Shown in pieces: positions 33,647-42,104 of a DNA stretch of 64,000 nucleotides. The notes beneath the pieces were generated by a model. That model was given only the letters and a program-made list of their open reading frames with translations, was not told the DNA's origin and ran no database searches. The position numbers and the translations under genes are program-made. Position 1 is the first letter of the stretch. Each line of letters begins with the position of its first letter. The stretch is from Nocardioides sp. IC4_145 (lineage in GTDB: Bacteria; Actinomycetota; Actinomycetes; Propionibacteriales; Nocardioidaceae), in the NCBI RefSeq assembly GCF_011250565.1, contig NZ_JAANMS010000007.1:1-64000 (forward strand), written 5' to 3'.

Positions 33647-34252
33647 TCAGGAGCGCAGCCCGGCCACCAGCATGGAGGTCGCGACGTCCACCAGCGCCGC
33701 GCGGTCCGTGCCCGGCGGCCGGAACAACGCGATGCGCAGCGCGGTCGCGACGACGACGCCCATGGTCATGAAGACCAGCGCCTCGAGCCGTTCGGAAGGT
33801 ACGTCGGGCAGGTGACGCCGCGGGATCACCGCGGCGAGCTGGAAGAGGTCGCGCTCGATCTCGGGCAGGACGTTGGCGTTGATGCCGCCGGGCTGAGCGT
33901 CCACCATCGCGAGCACCACGGGCCCGTGCCGCTCGAAGCCGTCGACCAGCGTGGTGACGATCTCGCGCACGGCGTCCTCGAGGTCGAGGTCCAGCGCGCG
34001 GACCACCGCCTCGCGCAGGTCGCGGTCGACGGCGGCCACGGCCTCGTCGCGCAGCGCGGTGATGATCTCGGCCTTGTCGTTGAAGTACCGGTAGAACGTG
34101 CCGGTCGAGACGTGCGCCCGCTCGACGATCGCCGTGGTGGTCAGCCGCCCCGCGCCACGCTCCTCGAGAAGGTGAAGCGCGGCGTCGAGCAGGGTCCGCC
34201 GCATCGCGACGGCCCGCTGCTGAGTGGGCCGGATCCGCTGCTTCTGCGCCAT
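33647..34252 (-). CDS. TetR family transcriptional regulator
   Basis: A 201-residue TetR repressor. The helix-turn-helix is in LTTTAIVERAHVSTGTFYRY near residues 37-56, after a basic N-terminus (MAQKQRIRPTQQR). The C-terminal helical ligand domain is variable, as usual. The ATG at 34252 is chosen because the protein begins there in homologous layouts; the frame extends further but through the promoter region. It is divergent from an MpaB/Lcp-like oxygenase and probably regulates it and itself through the operator between them. Confidence 0.93.
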   Translation of the reverse strand: MAQKQRIRPTQQRAVAMRRTLLDAALHLLEERGAGRLTTTAIVERAHVSTGTFYRYFNDKAEIITALRDEAVAAVDRDLREAVVRALDLDLEDAVREIVTTLVDGFERHGPVVLAMVDAQPGGINANVLPEIERDLFQLAAVIPRRHLPDVPSERLEALVFMTMGVVVATALRIALFRPPGTDRAALVDVATSMLVAGLRS

Positions 34253-34280
34253 GCGGCGTACCCCTGACCGGTCGTCCCGA

Positions 34281-34318
34281 GAAGTGAATGGAAGGTGAGA
34301 CATCCTCACTTCTAGGCT
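34281..34318 (+). promoter_or_regulatory. Operator-promoter region between TetR and oxygenase genes
   Basis: Two nested inverted repeats lie here: GAAGTGA (34281-34287) with TCACTTC (34306-34312), and GTGAG (34295-34299) with CTCAC (34305-34309). They end directly at a -10 box TAGGCT (34313-34318), eight bases before the ATG at 34326. Repressor binding would cover the region between -35 and -10 of a leaderless oxygenase transcript. Confidence 0.65.
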
Positions 34319-34325
34319 CGGTCGC

Positions 34326-35540
34326 ATGCAAACGAAGGACACCGAGCGGCCGCTCCCGACCACCCTGCGTCATGCCGAGCTCGCGGAGCAGCGCTACCCC
34401 GGGCTGGCGCCGACGTACTTCGCCGCGATGTGGGACGGCGACCCGCTCGCCGATGCGTTCGTGAACGACCTCGACCGGGTCGGCCACGGCCGGGGGATGC
34501 GGATGCTGCGGACCGCGTGCCGGCAGGGCATCGACGCGGTGCCGGACGCACCGGCGTCGCTGCGAGCGCTCTTCGCCCAGCTCGACGCGACGCCCGGGTG
34601 GGTGGACCTCGACGCGCTCGACCGCGACACCGTCCACCTCGGTCGCTATACGCGGCAGGCGGGGATCGTCCTCGGCGCGGCGTCCCTGGTGAGCGGGTAC
34701 GCCAACTCAGCCGCCTCCCGGCCCCTGGAGATGACCGGCCGCTACATCGAGAACGCCGGCATGCGCACCATCGAGGTCGCCTCCTGGCTGGTCGCGGCCA
34801 ACAAGCAGGGTGGCCTGGGGCGGTTCGAGGAGGGCTTCGAGCTGACCGTGCGCGTGCGGATCATCCACGCGCTGGTGCGGCAGGCGCTGCTGCGCGACGA
34901 CCGCTGGGACCTCGCCGCATGGGGCGTGCCGATCTGCCAGTCCTACCTCGCTTACACACTCATCGAGTTCTGCCTCATCCCGCTGCGGGGCATGCGCGCG
35001 ATCGGGGCGCCGTACCGTCCGCACGAGCAGGCGGCGTACTACGCCCGCTGGCGCTACATCGGCTACCTGCTCGGCATCGACGAGCGCCTGCTGCCGACCG
35101 ACGAGGCCGAGCAGGAGGCGCTCGAGGGGATCTACCTGCTGACCCGGCCGCCGGTCGACGAGTACTGCCGGGAGCTGGTCGGCGCGATCAACAGCGAGTT
35201 CCTCGTGCCCGAGATCGAGCAGCTGGTGCCGGCCCGGCTTCACCCGGTCGCGCCGAAGGTCGTAGCCGCGCTCGAGCGGGTCTTCATCGGCGACGGGGTC
35301 GCCGACGAGCTCGGGGTGGCGCGGACGCGGCTCAAGCACGTCGTCCGCGCCGCCGGCCCGGTCATCGGCGCCGTCAACGCCACCCTCGACCGGGTGCCGC
35401 TCACGCTCGGGCCGCGGACGCGGATGGGCGAGCGCTACCGGGAGGCGCAGGACGCTCGGCTCCGTGCGCGGTACGGCGTGCAGCACGACCTCGTCGACGC
35501 CTCCCCCGGCGGCGGCAGGCCGCACCCGGCGCGGGGCTGA
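34326..35540 (+). CDS. Oxygenase MpaB/latex-clearing-protein-like (DUF2236)
   Basis: A 404-residue protein resembling the MpaB/Lcp oxygenase family, whose characterised members are b-type haem dioxygenases (Lcp cleaves polyisoprene). The best-conserved region is IEVASWLVAANKQGGLGRFE followed by RIIHALVRQALLRDD, where the family's haem-ligand lysine and pocket residues lie. There is no twin-arginine signal, unlike secreted Lcp enzymes, so the enzyme is probably intracellular and its substrate may be a lipid or terpenoid. A divergent TetR gene is typical for this family. Confidence 0.82.
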   Translation: MQTKDTERPLPTTLRHAELAEQRYPGLAPTYFAAMWDGDPLADAFVNDLDRVGHGRGMRMLRTACRQGIDAVPDAPASLRALFAQLDATPGWVDLDALDRDTVHLGRYTRQAGIVLGAASLVSGYANSAASRPLEMTGRYIENAGMRTIEVASWLVAANKQGGLGRFEEGFELTVRVRIIHALVRQALLRDDRWDLAAWGVPICQSYLAYTLIEFCLIPLRGMRAIGAPYRPHEQAAYYARWRYIGYLLGIDERLLPTDEAEQEALEGIYLLTRPPVDEYCRELVGAINSEFLVPEIEQLVPARLHPVAPKVVAALERVFIGDGVADELGVARTRLKHVVRAAGPVIGAVNATLDRVPLTLGPRTRMGERYREAQDARLRARYGVQHDLVDASPGGGRPHPARG

Positions 35541-35626
35541 CCGCACCCCGCTCGGGGCTGACCGCGCCGGTCCGTGCCGCCGGCCGATCGCCACACTGGC
35601 CCCACGCCTCTCAGATACCGGGGCAG

Positions 35627-35668
35627 CCCCTCGCTTCCCACGGAAGATCTGCCGTGGGAAGCGAGGGG
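35627..35668 (+). terminator. Strong 17-bp hairpin in a convergent gap
   Basis: CCCCTCGCTTCCCACGG (35627-35643) and CCGTGGGAAGCGAGGGG (35652-35668) pair perfectly around an eight-base loop. No T-tract follows on either strand. Its place between two converging genes fits a bidirectional terminator or 3'-end barrier, but it could also be a family of palindromic repeat with one copy here. Confidence 0.65.
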
Positions 35669-35710
35669 GTCACCGGTTCACCGGGGACCCCTGCGCTCGG
35701 CGCCCGCCGG

Positions 35711-36382
35711 TCAGTCCTCGTCGAGCCCCTGCTCGATCGCCCAGCGGGTCAGCTCGACGCGGTTGTGCATCTGCAGCTTGCGCAGGGTGTTCTGCACGTG
35801 GTTCTGCACGGTGCGGTGGGAGAGCACGAGCCGCTCGGCGATCTGCTTGTACGACATCCCCTTCGCGACCATCTTGAGCACCTCGGTCTCGCGCTCGGTC
35901 AGCTGCGGCTGCATCGGGTCGGTCGCGGCCGCAGGGTCCGCGAGGCGCCGGAACTCGCCGAGCACCAGGCCGGCCAGTCCGGGGGTGAAGACCGTGTCGC
36001 CGCGCGCCACGCGGCGTACGGCGTCGAGCAGCTCCTCGCGGGACGCGGACTTCACCAGGTAGCCGGTCGCCCCGGCCTTGACCGCCTCGAGCACGTCGGC
36101 CTGCTCGCCGGACGCGCTGAGCACGAGCACCCGGGCCGACGGGTCGTGGGCGAGCGCCTCGCGGGTGACGCCGACCCCATCGGGCTCGGGGATCTGCAGG
36201 TCGAGCACGACCACCTGCGGCCGCGCGGCCTTGAAGCGCGCCAGCGCCTCCGTGCCGGTCGCGGCGACCGCGACCACGTCGAAGCCGGCCTGCTGCAGGT
36301 CGCGCTCGACGGCGTCGCGCCACATCGGGTGGTCGTCGACGACCATCACCCGGATCGCCTGCTCGGCGCTGTCCGCGCTCAT
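35711..36382 (-). CDS. NarL/LuxR-type response regulator (MacR-like)
   Basis: A 223-residue response regulator. The receiver domain has D16/D17 in VMVVDDHPMW, the phosphoacceptor D61 in VVVLDLQIPEPDG, and a conserved lysine in GYLVKSAS. The C-terminal GerE helix-turn-helix reads LTERETEVLKMVAKGMSYKQ and then HRTVQNHVQNTLRKL. The cognate sensor is probably the histidine kinase at 37978, as in the streptomycete MacRS system with similar neighbours. A flavin reductase-like gene overlaps its start (ATGA), and a DUF2804 gene lies between sensor and regulator. Confidence 0.93.
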   Translation of the reverse strand: MSADSAEQAIRVMVVDDHPMWRDAVERDLQQAGFDVVAVAATGTEALARFKAARPQVVVLDLQIPEPDGVGVTREALAHDPSARVLVLSASGEQADVLEAVKAGATGYLVKSASREELLDAVRRVARGDTVFTPGLAGLVLGEFRRLADPAAATDPMQPQLTERETEVLKMVAKGMSYKQIAERLVLSHRTVQNHVQNTLRKLQMHNRVELTRWAIEQGLDED

Positions 36383-36909
36383 GCGGTCCCCCTCCCCTGG
36401 GCCAGCCGCAGCCAGCGACCGCGTCGGTGGCCGAGCGGGTCGACGTCCTCGCCGGCCTCGGCCGTCACGAGGCGGCAGGTCACCAGCGCGGACCACCCGA
36501 CCTCGCGCTCCTCCTCGAGCTCGACGCCGGCCCAGGTGGTGGCCGAGGCGAGCCGCGGGCCGTACGCCGTGTCGACGAACGCCGCCTGCCGGAACGTGCC
36601 GCCCGGCGCCGGAGCGGTGCCGGCGAACACCTCCGCCAGCCCGCGGTCCGCCCACGCGAGCACCTGCACGACGGCGCGGCCGGTCCGGCGCAGCTCCTCG
36701 ACCAGGTCGGAGTCGGGGTCGAGCAGCGCGAGCACCCGCGGCGTCTCGCCGTTGGCGACCATCAGCGAGGTGACCGTCAGCCCGGCCCGGCTGCCGTCAT
36801 CGCCGGCGTCGCCGGAGGTCCACAGCGTGACGGTGCCGCCGAGGCGGCCGCGGAAGCGGCGTACCGGGTCGTCCTCGCCGGCGAACGGGTGGGTGTCGTG
36901 GATGGTCAT
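36379..36909 (-). CDS. Flavin reductase-like FMN-binding protein
   Basis: A 176-residue protein of the flavin reductase-like split-barrel fold. Visible parts are GTVTLWTSGD, SRAGLTVTSLMVANGETP (the flavin-binding strand-loop), and GWSALVTCRLVTAE. Members reduce FMN for partner monooxygenases or bind flavin as sensors. It overlaps the response regulator gene by four bases and is read in the same direction as the sensor kinase, so it may belong to the same regulatory unit. No monooxygenase partner is nearby. Confidence 0.87.
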   Translation of the reverse strand: MTIHDTHPFAGEDDPVRRFRGRLGGTVTLWTSGDAGDDGSRAGLTVTSLMVANGETPRVLALLDPDSDLVEELRRTGRAVVQVLAWADRGLAEVFAGTAPAPGGTFRQAAFVDTAYGPRLASATTWAGVELEEEREVGWSALVTCRLVTAEAGEDVDPLGHRRGRWLRLAQGRGTA

Positions 36910-36946
36910 CGCGCCCGAGGCTAGCGAGCCCGGGCGACCACCCCTG

Positions 36947-37968
36947 TCACCAGCGGTTGTGGACGTCCTCGGCCCAGCCGACGACGTCCTCGACGCGCAC
37001 CCAGGTGCCGGTGTCGTCACGTACCCGGCCCGACCAGTGGCCGAAGCACTGGTGGGTGCGGGAGGCAAAGACCTTGAGGTCGGTGACCGACCGCTTGAGG
37101 TGGAACGGCACGAACGTGAGGTCGACCGAGGAGCCGGTGATGCGCCAGGGCGCCAGCCAGTCCTCGCGGTCGTAGTCCCAGACCAGCTCCTCGCTGATCT
37201 TGGTCAGGTGGCCGTCGACGTACAGCGAGTTCTCCACCGAGCCGGTGCCGTCGGTCCACTGCCCGCCGACCTGGATGCCGACGACGCGGCCGTCGGTGCG
37301 ACCGGAACCCGCGCCCCAGTTCCACCGCACGTTGTAGGGCCAGCGACCCCGGCCGTGGTCGAGGGCGCCCACGACTCCCCCGCCGGTACGCCGGCGGCGA
37401 CGCCGTCCAGCCTGATCGTGCCGGTCGCGGGTCGGGCGACGTCCTTGACCGTGTACTGGAAGAGCCGGTCGGTCCAGGGCACCACGACGCCGAGGCACTC
37501 GTGCCCCTCGGGCCGGTGCGCGACGACGTCGACCTCGACGCGCGCGCCCCGCGCCCGCAGCCGCGTGCCGCCCTCGACCTCGTCGACGTCGATGCGCACC
37601 GCCCGCGTGCGGGAGCGCACCGGCCCCGCGCCGAGCGTGCCGGGCAGCGTGGCGCTGCGGCCGGTCACGCCGATCGCGTCGTGGGAGACCGCCTCGCCGG
37701 TGCGCCGGTCGAGCAGCCAGATCCCGTGGACGGCGGCGTAGTCGAGGTCGGAGGTGACCAGCGCGACGACGTGCGTCGGCGTGGTGACCGCCCAGTACTC
37801 CCAGCGCTTGTTCCGGCCCCGGCCGCGCCGGCCACGGCCGATGCCGTCGGTGGTGAGCAGCGGGGTGCGCGTCCAGCCGACGGCGTCCGGGCCGAGCCGG
37901 CCGTCGGGCAGCGTGAGGGACACCGGCGCGGTGATCTCCCGCTCGGTCACGGGCTTCGGTGCTGGCAC
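36947..37968 (-). pseudogene. DUF2804 family gene with an apparent frameshift
   Basis: The DUF2804 protein is split between two frames. The N-terminal part reads from GTG 37968 to GVPAGESW. The C-terminal part continues in another frame as GALDHGRGRWPYNVRWNWGA and runs to WAEDVHNRW at 36947. The frames join if one G is added in the GGG at 37371-37369, giving TGG GGC GCC. Upstream and downstream parts together have the expected family length of about 340 residues. Either a sequencing error or a recent one-base deletion explains it. DUF2804 function is unknown. Confidence 0.85.
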
Positions 37969-37977
37969 GGGCGGAGA

Positions 37978-39054
37978 CTAGTGCCGGCCGTACACCACCG
38001 GGACGACGATCTCCCACTCGGTTCCCGACGAGCCGGTGGACAGCGTGGCCGTGCCCCCGAGGTCGGCGACCCGCCCACGGATCGACTCGCTGACCCCCAG
38101 CCGGCCCTCCGCCGCGGCCTGCTCCAGCCGTCCGGCCGGGATGCCGGGGCCCTCGTCGCGCACCGACAGCTCGACCCGGTCTGCGAACGCCTCCAGCAGC
38201 ACCCAGGCGGGCGCCTGCGGCCCGACGTGGACCGCGACGTTGTCCAGGCACGCGCCGACGACCGCGCACAGCTCGCGCACGACGTCGGCCGGCAGCTCGA
38301 CCGGGGTGGCCGGCGCGGCGACGGTCACGGCCGCCCGCGACTCCAGCCGGCCCAGCTCGGCGGCCAGGTCGAGCACCGCGTCGCCGCCGACCTCGCCGGG
38401 GCGCTCGGCCGTCCGCTCCTGGGTGCGGATCAACGTCCGCAGCCGCGACTCCTGCTCGCCGGCCAGCCGACCCAGCTCGGCCGCCTCCCCGCCGAGCTCC
38501 GCCCCGCGCCGCTGCACCAGCGACAGCACCTGGAGCACGCCGTCGTGGACCGCCCGCGCGAGCCGCGCCCGTTCCGCGGCCGCCGCGGCCGTGCGCTCGG
38601 CTCGGTCGCGCTCGGCGGCCATCTCCTGCAGCGACCCGCACATGAAGCCGACGATCGGCCCGCCGATCACGATGAGGAAGACGTTGCCGTAGTTGGCCTG
38701 GCTGACCTCCTCGCGGACCAGCAGGTCGGTCGCGGCGAGCACGACCGCGGCCAGCAGGCCGCCGACCCAGCGGTAGCGGACCGCCCACGCCAGGAGGGCG
38801 CCGGCGACCCAGAAGCCGGGCACCGTCGCGTTGAACCCGTCGCCCTTGACCAGCGGCGTCACGCCGAGCAGCGCGACCGCGACGGCGAGGTCCGCCACCA
38901 GCAGGCCGACCGTGCGGCGCCGGGGCGCGGCGTACGCCCACACGGCCACGGCGGTCCACACCACCATCACCAGCACGCAGACAACGCCGCCGACCGGGCG
39001 CTGGAAGTTGTCGGCGCGGTAGAGGTTGAGCACCACCGCGTTCGCGAGGGTCAC
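37978..39054 (-). CDS. Sensor histidine kinase (MacS-like)
   Basis: A histidine kinase of at least 358 residues with five or six membrane helices before residue 145. HisKA_3 holds the phosphoacceptor H170 in RAVHDGVLQVLSLVQ. The ATPase domain follows, with the divergent N-box CLDNVAVHV and the G-box RDEGPGIPAG. The frame remains open upstream and reads VEDRLFRALAVLRG before the GTG at 39054, which looks like real protein, but no ATG, GTG or TTG is available there; a CTG at 39102 may be the true start. It likely signals to the regulator at 35711. Confidence 0.88.
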   Translation of the reverse strand: MTLANAVVLNLYRADNFQRPVGGVVCVLVMVVWTAVAVWAYAAPRRRTVGLLVADLAVAVALLGVTPLVKGDGFNATVPGFWVAGALLAWAVRYRWVGGLLAAVVLAATDLLVREEVSQANYGNVFLIVIGGPIVGFMCGSLQEMAAERDRAERTAAAAAERARLARAVHDGVLQVLSLVQRRGAELGGEAAELGRLAGEQESRLRTLIRTQERTAERPGEVGGDAVLDLAAELGRLESRAAVTVAAPATPVELPADVVRELCAVVGACLDNVAVHVGPQAPAWVLLEAFADRVELSVRDEGPGIPAGRLEQAAAEGRLGVSESIRGRVADLGGTATLSTGSSGTEWEIVVPVVYGRH

Positions 39055-39143
39055 CCCGCGCAGGACGGCCAGCGCGCGGAAGAGCCGGTCCTCGACGGCC
39101 AGGCCGGGGGCGGAAGCGCCGCCGGCCGGGTCGGACCGTCGGC

Positions 39144-39890
39144 TCAGGACGCCTTCTTCTGCTCGCCGGCCTCGCCGCGCTCGGCCCGCTCGGCGCGCTT
39201 CGCCTCGGCGTCGGCCTTCTTCGCCTGGGCGGCGTAGGTGTCGACGTACTCCTGGCCGGAGAGCCGCATGATCTCGTACATGATCTCGTCGGTCACCGAG
39301 CGCAGGATGTAGCGGTCGTTGCTCATGCCCTCGTAGCGGGAGAAGTCCAGCGGCGTGCCGAAGCGGACGACCGGCCGGGTGAACGTGCCGAAGGTCTTGC
39401 CCGGGGGCGCCACCACGTCGGTGCCGACGACGGCGACCGGGATGACCGGGACGCCGGTCTCCAGGGCCAGGCGCGCGACGCCGGTCTTTCCGCGGTAGAG
39501 GCGGCCGTCATGGCTGCGCGTGCCCTCCGGGTAGATGCCGAACAGCCCGCCCTCGGCGAGGATCCGCGTGGCCGCGGTGAGCGCGCCCTCGGCCGCGCTC
39601 GCGCCGCCGCGGTCGATCGGCACCTGGCCGGCGCCGGAGAAGAACTGCTTCTGGAACCAGCCCTTGATGCCGGGCGTCGTGAAGTACTCCGCCTTCGCCA
39701 CGAACGTCACCCGCCGCGGCAGCGTGAGCGGCATGAACAGCCAGTCGGCGTACGACAGGTGGTTGCTCGCGAGGATCGCCGGGCCCTCGTCGGGGACGTT
39801 CTCGGCGCCGGTGACCTGCGGGCGGAAGATGACCCGCAGGAACGGGCCCAGGGCCACCCACTTGAGGAACCAATAGAACACGCGGCGCAC
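39144..39890 (-). CDS. plsC: 1-acyl-sn-glycerol-3-phosphate acyltransferase
   Basis: A 248-residue PlsC-family acyltransferase. Block I is NHLSYADW with H44 and D49 (HX4D), and block III is IYPEGTRSHDG with EGTRS at 122-126. It converts lysophosphatidate to phosphatidate at the membrane, or acylates another lysolipid. An N-terminal hydrophobic stretch precedes the catalytic site. The last 30 residues are highly charged (KKADAEAKRAERAERG), an unusual tail. The same gene lies in this block in mycobacteria (Rv2182c). Confidence 0.93.
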   Translation of the reverse strand: MRRVFYWFLKWVALGPFLRVIFRPQVTGAENVPDEGPAILASNHLSYADWLFMPLTLPRRVTFVAKAEYFTTPGIKGWFQKQFFSGAGQVPIDRGGASAAEGALTAATRILAEGGLFGIYPEGTRSHDGRLYRGKTGVARLALETGVPVIPVAVVGTDVVAPPGKTFGTFTRPVVRFGTPLDFSRYEGMSNDRYILRSVTDEIMYEIMRLSGQEYVDTYAAQAKKADAEAKRAERAERGEAGEQKKAS

Positions 39891-39927
39891 CTTCCACGAC
39901 CCGGCCCGGACGGGGCAACCCTAGACC

Positions 39928-39933
39928 TACAGT
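39928..39933 (+). promoter_or_regulatory. Leaderless -10 box TACAGT
   Basis: TACAGT ends seven bases before the ATG at 39940. Confidence 0.5.
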
Positions 39934-39939
39934 GCCGCC

Positions 39940-40710
39940 ATGACGATCCACCCGCTGGCCGGCCCGCTCTCCGTCCCCGCCCGCCCCGAGCTGACCGGCG
40001 GGCGCCGGATCGCCGTGCTGCTCAGCCACGGCTTCACCGGCCAGCCGGCGTCGATCAAGCCGTGGGCGGAAGCGGTCGCCGAGCAGGGGTACGCCGTGGA
40101 GGTGCCGCGGCTGCCCGGGCACGGCACGAGCTGGCAGGACTGCAACACCACCACGTGGGACGACTGGTACGCCGAGCTGTCGCGCGTCTTCGGCGACCTA
40201 CGGCGCGACCACGACGCTGTGGTCGTCGGCGGGCTGTCGATGGGCGGGGCGCTGACCCTCCGGCTCGCGGCCGACCACGGGGACGCCGTGGCCGGGGTCG
40301 TCGTGGTCAACCCGGCGCTCGCCACCGCCCGCAAGGACGTCAAGCTGCTGCCGGTGCTCAAGCACCTCCTCGGGTCCTTCCCCGGCATCGCCAACGACAT
40401 CAAGAAGCCAGGCGTCGAGGAGCACGGCTACACGCGCACCCCGCTCAAGGCCGCCCACTCGATGTTCCGCGCCTGGCCCCGCCTGGCCGCGGACCTGCCG
40501 CGCGTCACCGCGCCGCTGCTCTACCTGCGCTCGACCGTCGACCACGTCGTCGACGAGCTCACCCAGCCTCTCGTCGTCTCCCGTGTCGGCTCGCGGGACG
40601 TCACCGAGGTCTCGCTGCCCGAGAGCTACCACGTCGCCACGCTCGACAACGACCTCCCGACCATCGTCGAGGAGACCGTGGCGTTCGTGAAGCGGGTGAC
40701 CGCCGCGTAG
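39940..40710 (+). CDS. Alpha/beta hydrolase (carboxylesterase Est30-like)
   Basis: A 256-residue hydrolase. The nucleophile is S100 in VGGLSMGGAL, with D201 in STVDHVVD and H231 in ESYHVATLDND completing the triad; the oxyanion loop is SHGFTGQPAS. The closest recognisable group is the Est30/monoglyceride lipase type, cleaving short acyl esters. It is divergent from plsC with about 50 bases between them, and both act on acyl esters, so a shared lipid role is possible but not shown. Confidence 0.9.
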   Translation: MTIHPLAGPLSVPARPELTGGRRIAVLLSHGFTGQPASIKPWAEAVAEQGYAVEVPRLPGHGTSWQDCNTTTWDDWYAELSRVFGDLRRDHDAVVVGGLSMGGALTLRLAADHGDAVAGVVVVNPALATARKDVKLLPVLKHLLGSFPGIANDIKKPGVEEHGYTRTPLKAAHSMFRAWPRLAADLPRVTAPLLYLRSTVDHVVDELTQPLVVSRVGSRDVTEVSLPESYHVATLDNDLPTIVEETVAFVKRVTAA

Positions 40711-40713
40711 CCT
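40708..40713 (+). promoter_or_regulatory. Leaderless -10 box TAGCCT
   Basis: TAGCCT overlaps the stop codon of the esterase gene and ends eight bases before the GTG at 40721. Confidence 0.45.
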
Positions 40714-40720
40714 CGTCCTC

Positions 40721-41131
40721 GTGCAGCGCGACGACGAGGACGACGTCTGGCGCGCGATCGTCGAGAACTACGGCGAGCGGCCGACGCTCGACGACGAGCC
40801 GCCCGCCGAGCCCGTCGCCGAGCCCTCGCCGCCGGCGTACGCCGTGCCGCTGCCGGAGGAACCCGACGGCGACCTCGCCCGCTCCGACGAGGAGCGGTTC
40901 GTGCCGCCGTCCCCGCCCCCGGTGCCCCGCCCGCGGGGGCTCCGCGGCGCTGCCTGGGTCGGCGTCTTCGGCGGCCCGGCCGCCCTGCTGGTGGCCCTGG
41001 TGCTCGGCATCGGCCTGCCGCGCTTCGTCAGCCTCGTGCTCGTCGCGGCGTTCGTCGTCGGCTTCCTGTACCTCGTCCTCCAGATGCCCCGCGGCCCGCG
41101 CGACCCCTGGGACGACGGCGCCCAGGTCTGA
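40721..41131 (+). CDS. Hypothetical two-helix membrane protein
   Basis: A 136-residue protein. An acidic, Pro-rich cytoplasmic N-terminus opens with QRDDEDDVWRAIVENYGERP. Two adjacent membrane helices lie near residues 77-98 and 101-121. The ending PRGPRDPWDDGAQV is typical of a small actinobacterial family of unknown function. It starts ten bases after the esterase stop, with its own possible -10. Confidence 0.82.
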   Translation: MQRDDEDDVWRAIVENYGERPTLDDEPPAEPVAEPSPPAYAVPLPEEPDGDLARSDEERFVPPSPPPVPRPRGLRGAAWVGVFGGPAALLVALVLGIGLPRFVSLVLVAAFVVGFLYLVLQMPRGPRDPWDDGAQV

Positions 41132-41140
41132 CCCCGCGGG

Positions 41141-42088
41141 TCAGGCGGTGGCGCCGCGAGCCAGGAGCGCTCCGCCGACGACGCCGGCGTGCGGGCCGAA
41201 GCGGGCGGGGACGACGGCCGGGACCTCGCGGTGGGCGGCGCCGACGAGCGAGCGCCTCAGGGCGCGGCGGGCGGGCTCGAGGAGCAGGTCGCCGGCGGCA
41301 GAGACGCCGCCGCCGATGACGACGAGGTCGGGATCGAGGGCGGCGACGAGGTTCGCGACGCCGACGCCGAGCCAGTCCCCGATCGACGCGAACGCCTCTA
41401 GCGCGACGAGGTCGCCCTGCTCGGCGGCCGTGGTGACCATCGGCCCGGTCAGCGCCGAGGAGTCCCCGCCGCAGAGCCGCTCGAGCAACGTCGGCTCGTG
41501 GCCGATCCGGGCGCGGGCGTGGCGGACGAGGGCGTTCCCGCTGGCGTACTGCTCCCAGCACCCGGCGCCCCCGCACTCGCACGAGCGGCCGTCGGGGACG
41601 ACCTGGGCGTGGCCGAACTCGCCGGTCATCCCGTTCCGGCCGCGGCGCACCCGTCCGTCCAGCACGACCGCGCCGCCGATGCCCGTGCCCATCGTGACGA
41701 GCAGGAAGTCCGGGACACCCTGGCCGGCGCCGAGCGTGGCCTCCGCGAGCGCGGCGCAGTTGGCGTCGTTGTCGAGCGCGACCCGCGCGCCCCACCGGTC
41801 CTCGAGGCGGGCGCGCACGTCCTCGCCCTGCCAGGGCAGGTGCGGGGCGAACATCACCCGCTCCCCCGCAGCGTCCACGAAGCCCGCCGCTGCCAGCCCC
41901 ACGCCGTCGACCCGACGACCGTCGGCGACCTCGGCCACGGCCTCGGTCAGCGCCTGCTCGACCAGCGCGGCGTCGACGCGCCGGCCCGGCGTGGAGCGCC
42001 GGGCGGTGCGCCGCACGGTGCCGTCGGCGTCGACCTCACCGGCCAGCACCTTGGTGCCGCCGACGTCCACGCCGATGTGCAGGGTCAC
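41141..42088 (-). CDS. ROK family sugar kinase (glucokinase-like)
   Basis: A 315-residue ROK protein without an N-terminal DNA-binding domain, so a kinase rather than a repressor. Motifs are IGVDVGGTKVLAGE (phosphate loop), LDNDANCAALAEA (catalytic Asp), TMGTGIGGAVV and the zinc motif CECGGAGCWEQYAS. A second ROK gene of the same type lies just upstream, 17 bases away. Which of the two matches streptomycete glkA cannot be decided by eye. Confidence 0.92.
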   Translation of the reverse strand: MTLHIGVDVGGTKVLAGEVDADGTVRRTARRSTPGRRVDAALVEQALTEAVAEVADGRRVDGVGLAAAGFVDAAGERVMFAPHLPWQGEDVRARLEDRWGARVALDNDANCAALAEATLGAGQGVPDFLLVTMGTGIGGAVVLDGRVRRGRNGMTGEFGHAQVVPDGRSCECGGAGCWEQYASGNALVRHARARIGHEPTLLERLCGGDSSALTGPMVTTAAEQGDLVALEAFASIGDWLGVGVANLVAALDPDLVVIGGGVSAAGDLLLEPARRALRRSLVGAAHREVPAVVPARFGPHAGVVGGALLARGATA

Positions 42089-42104
42089 CGCAGGAGGCGC
42101 CGGT

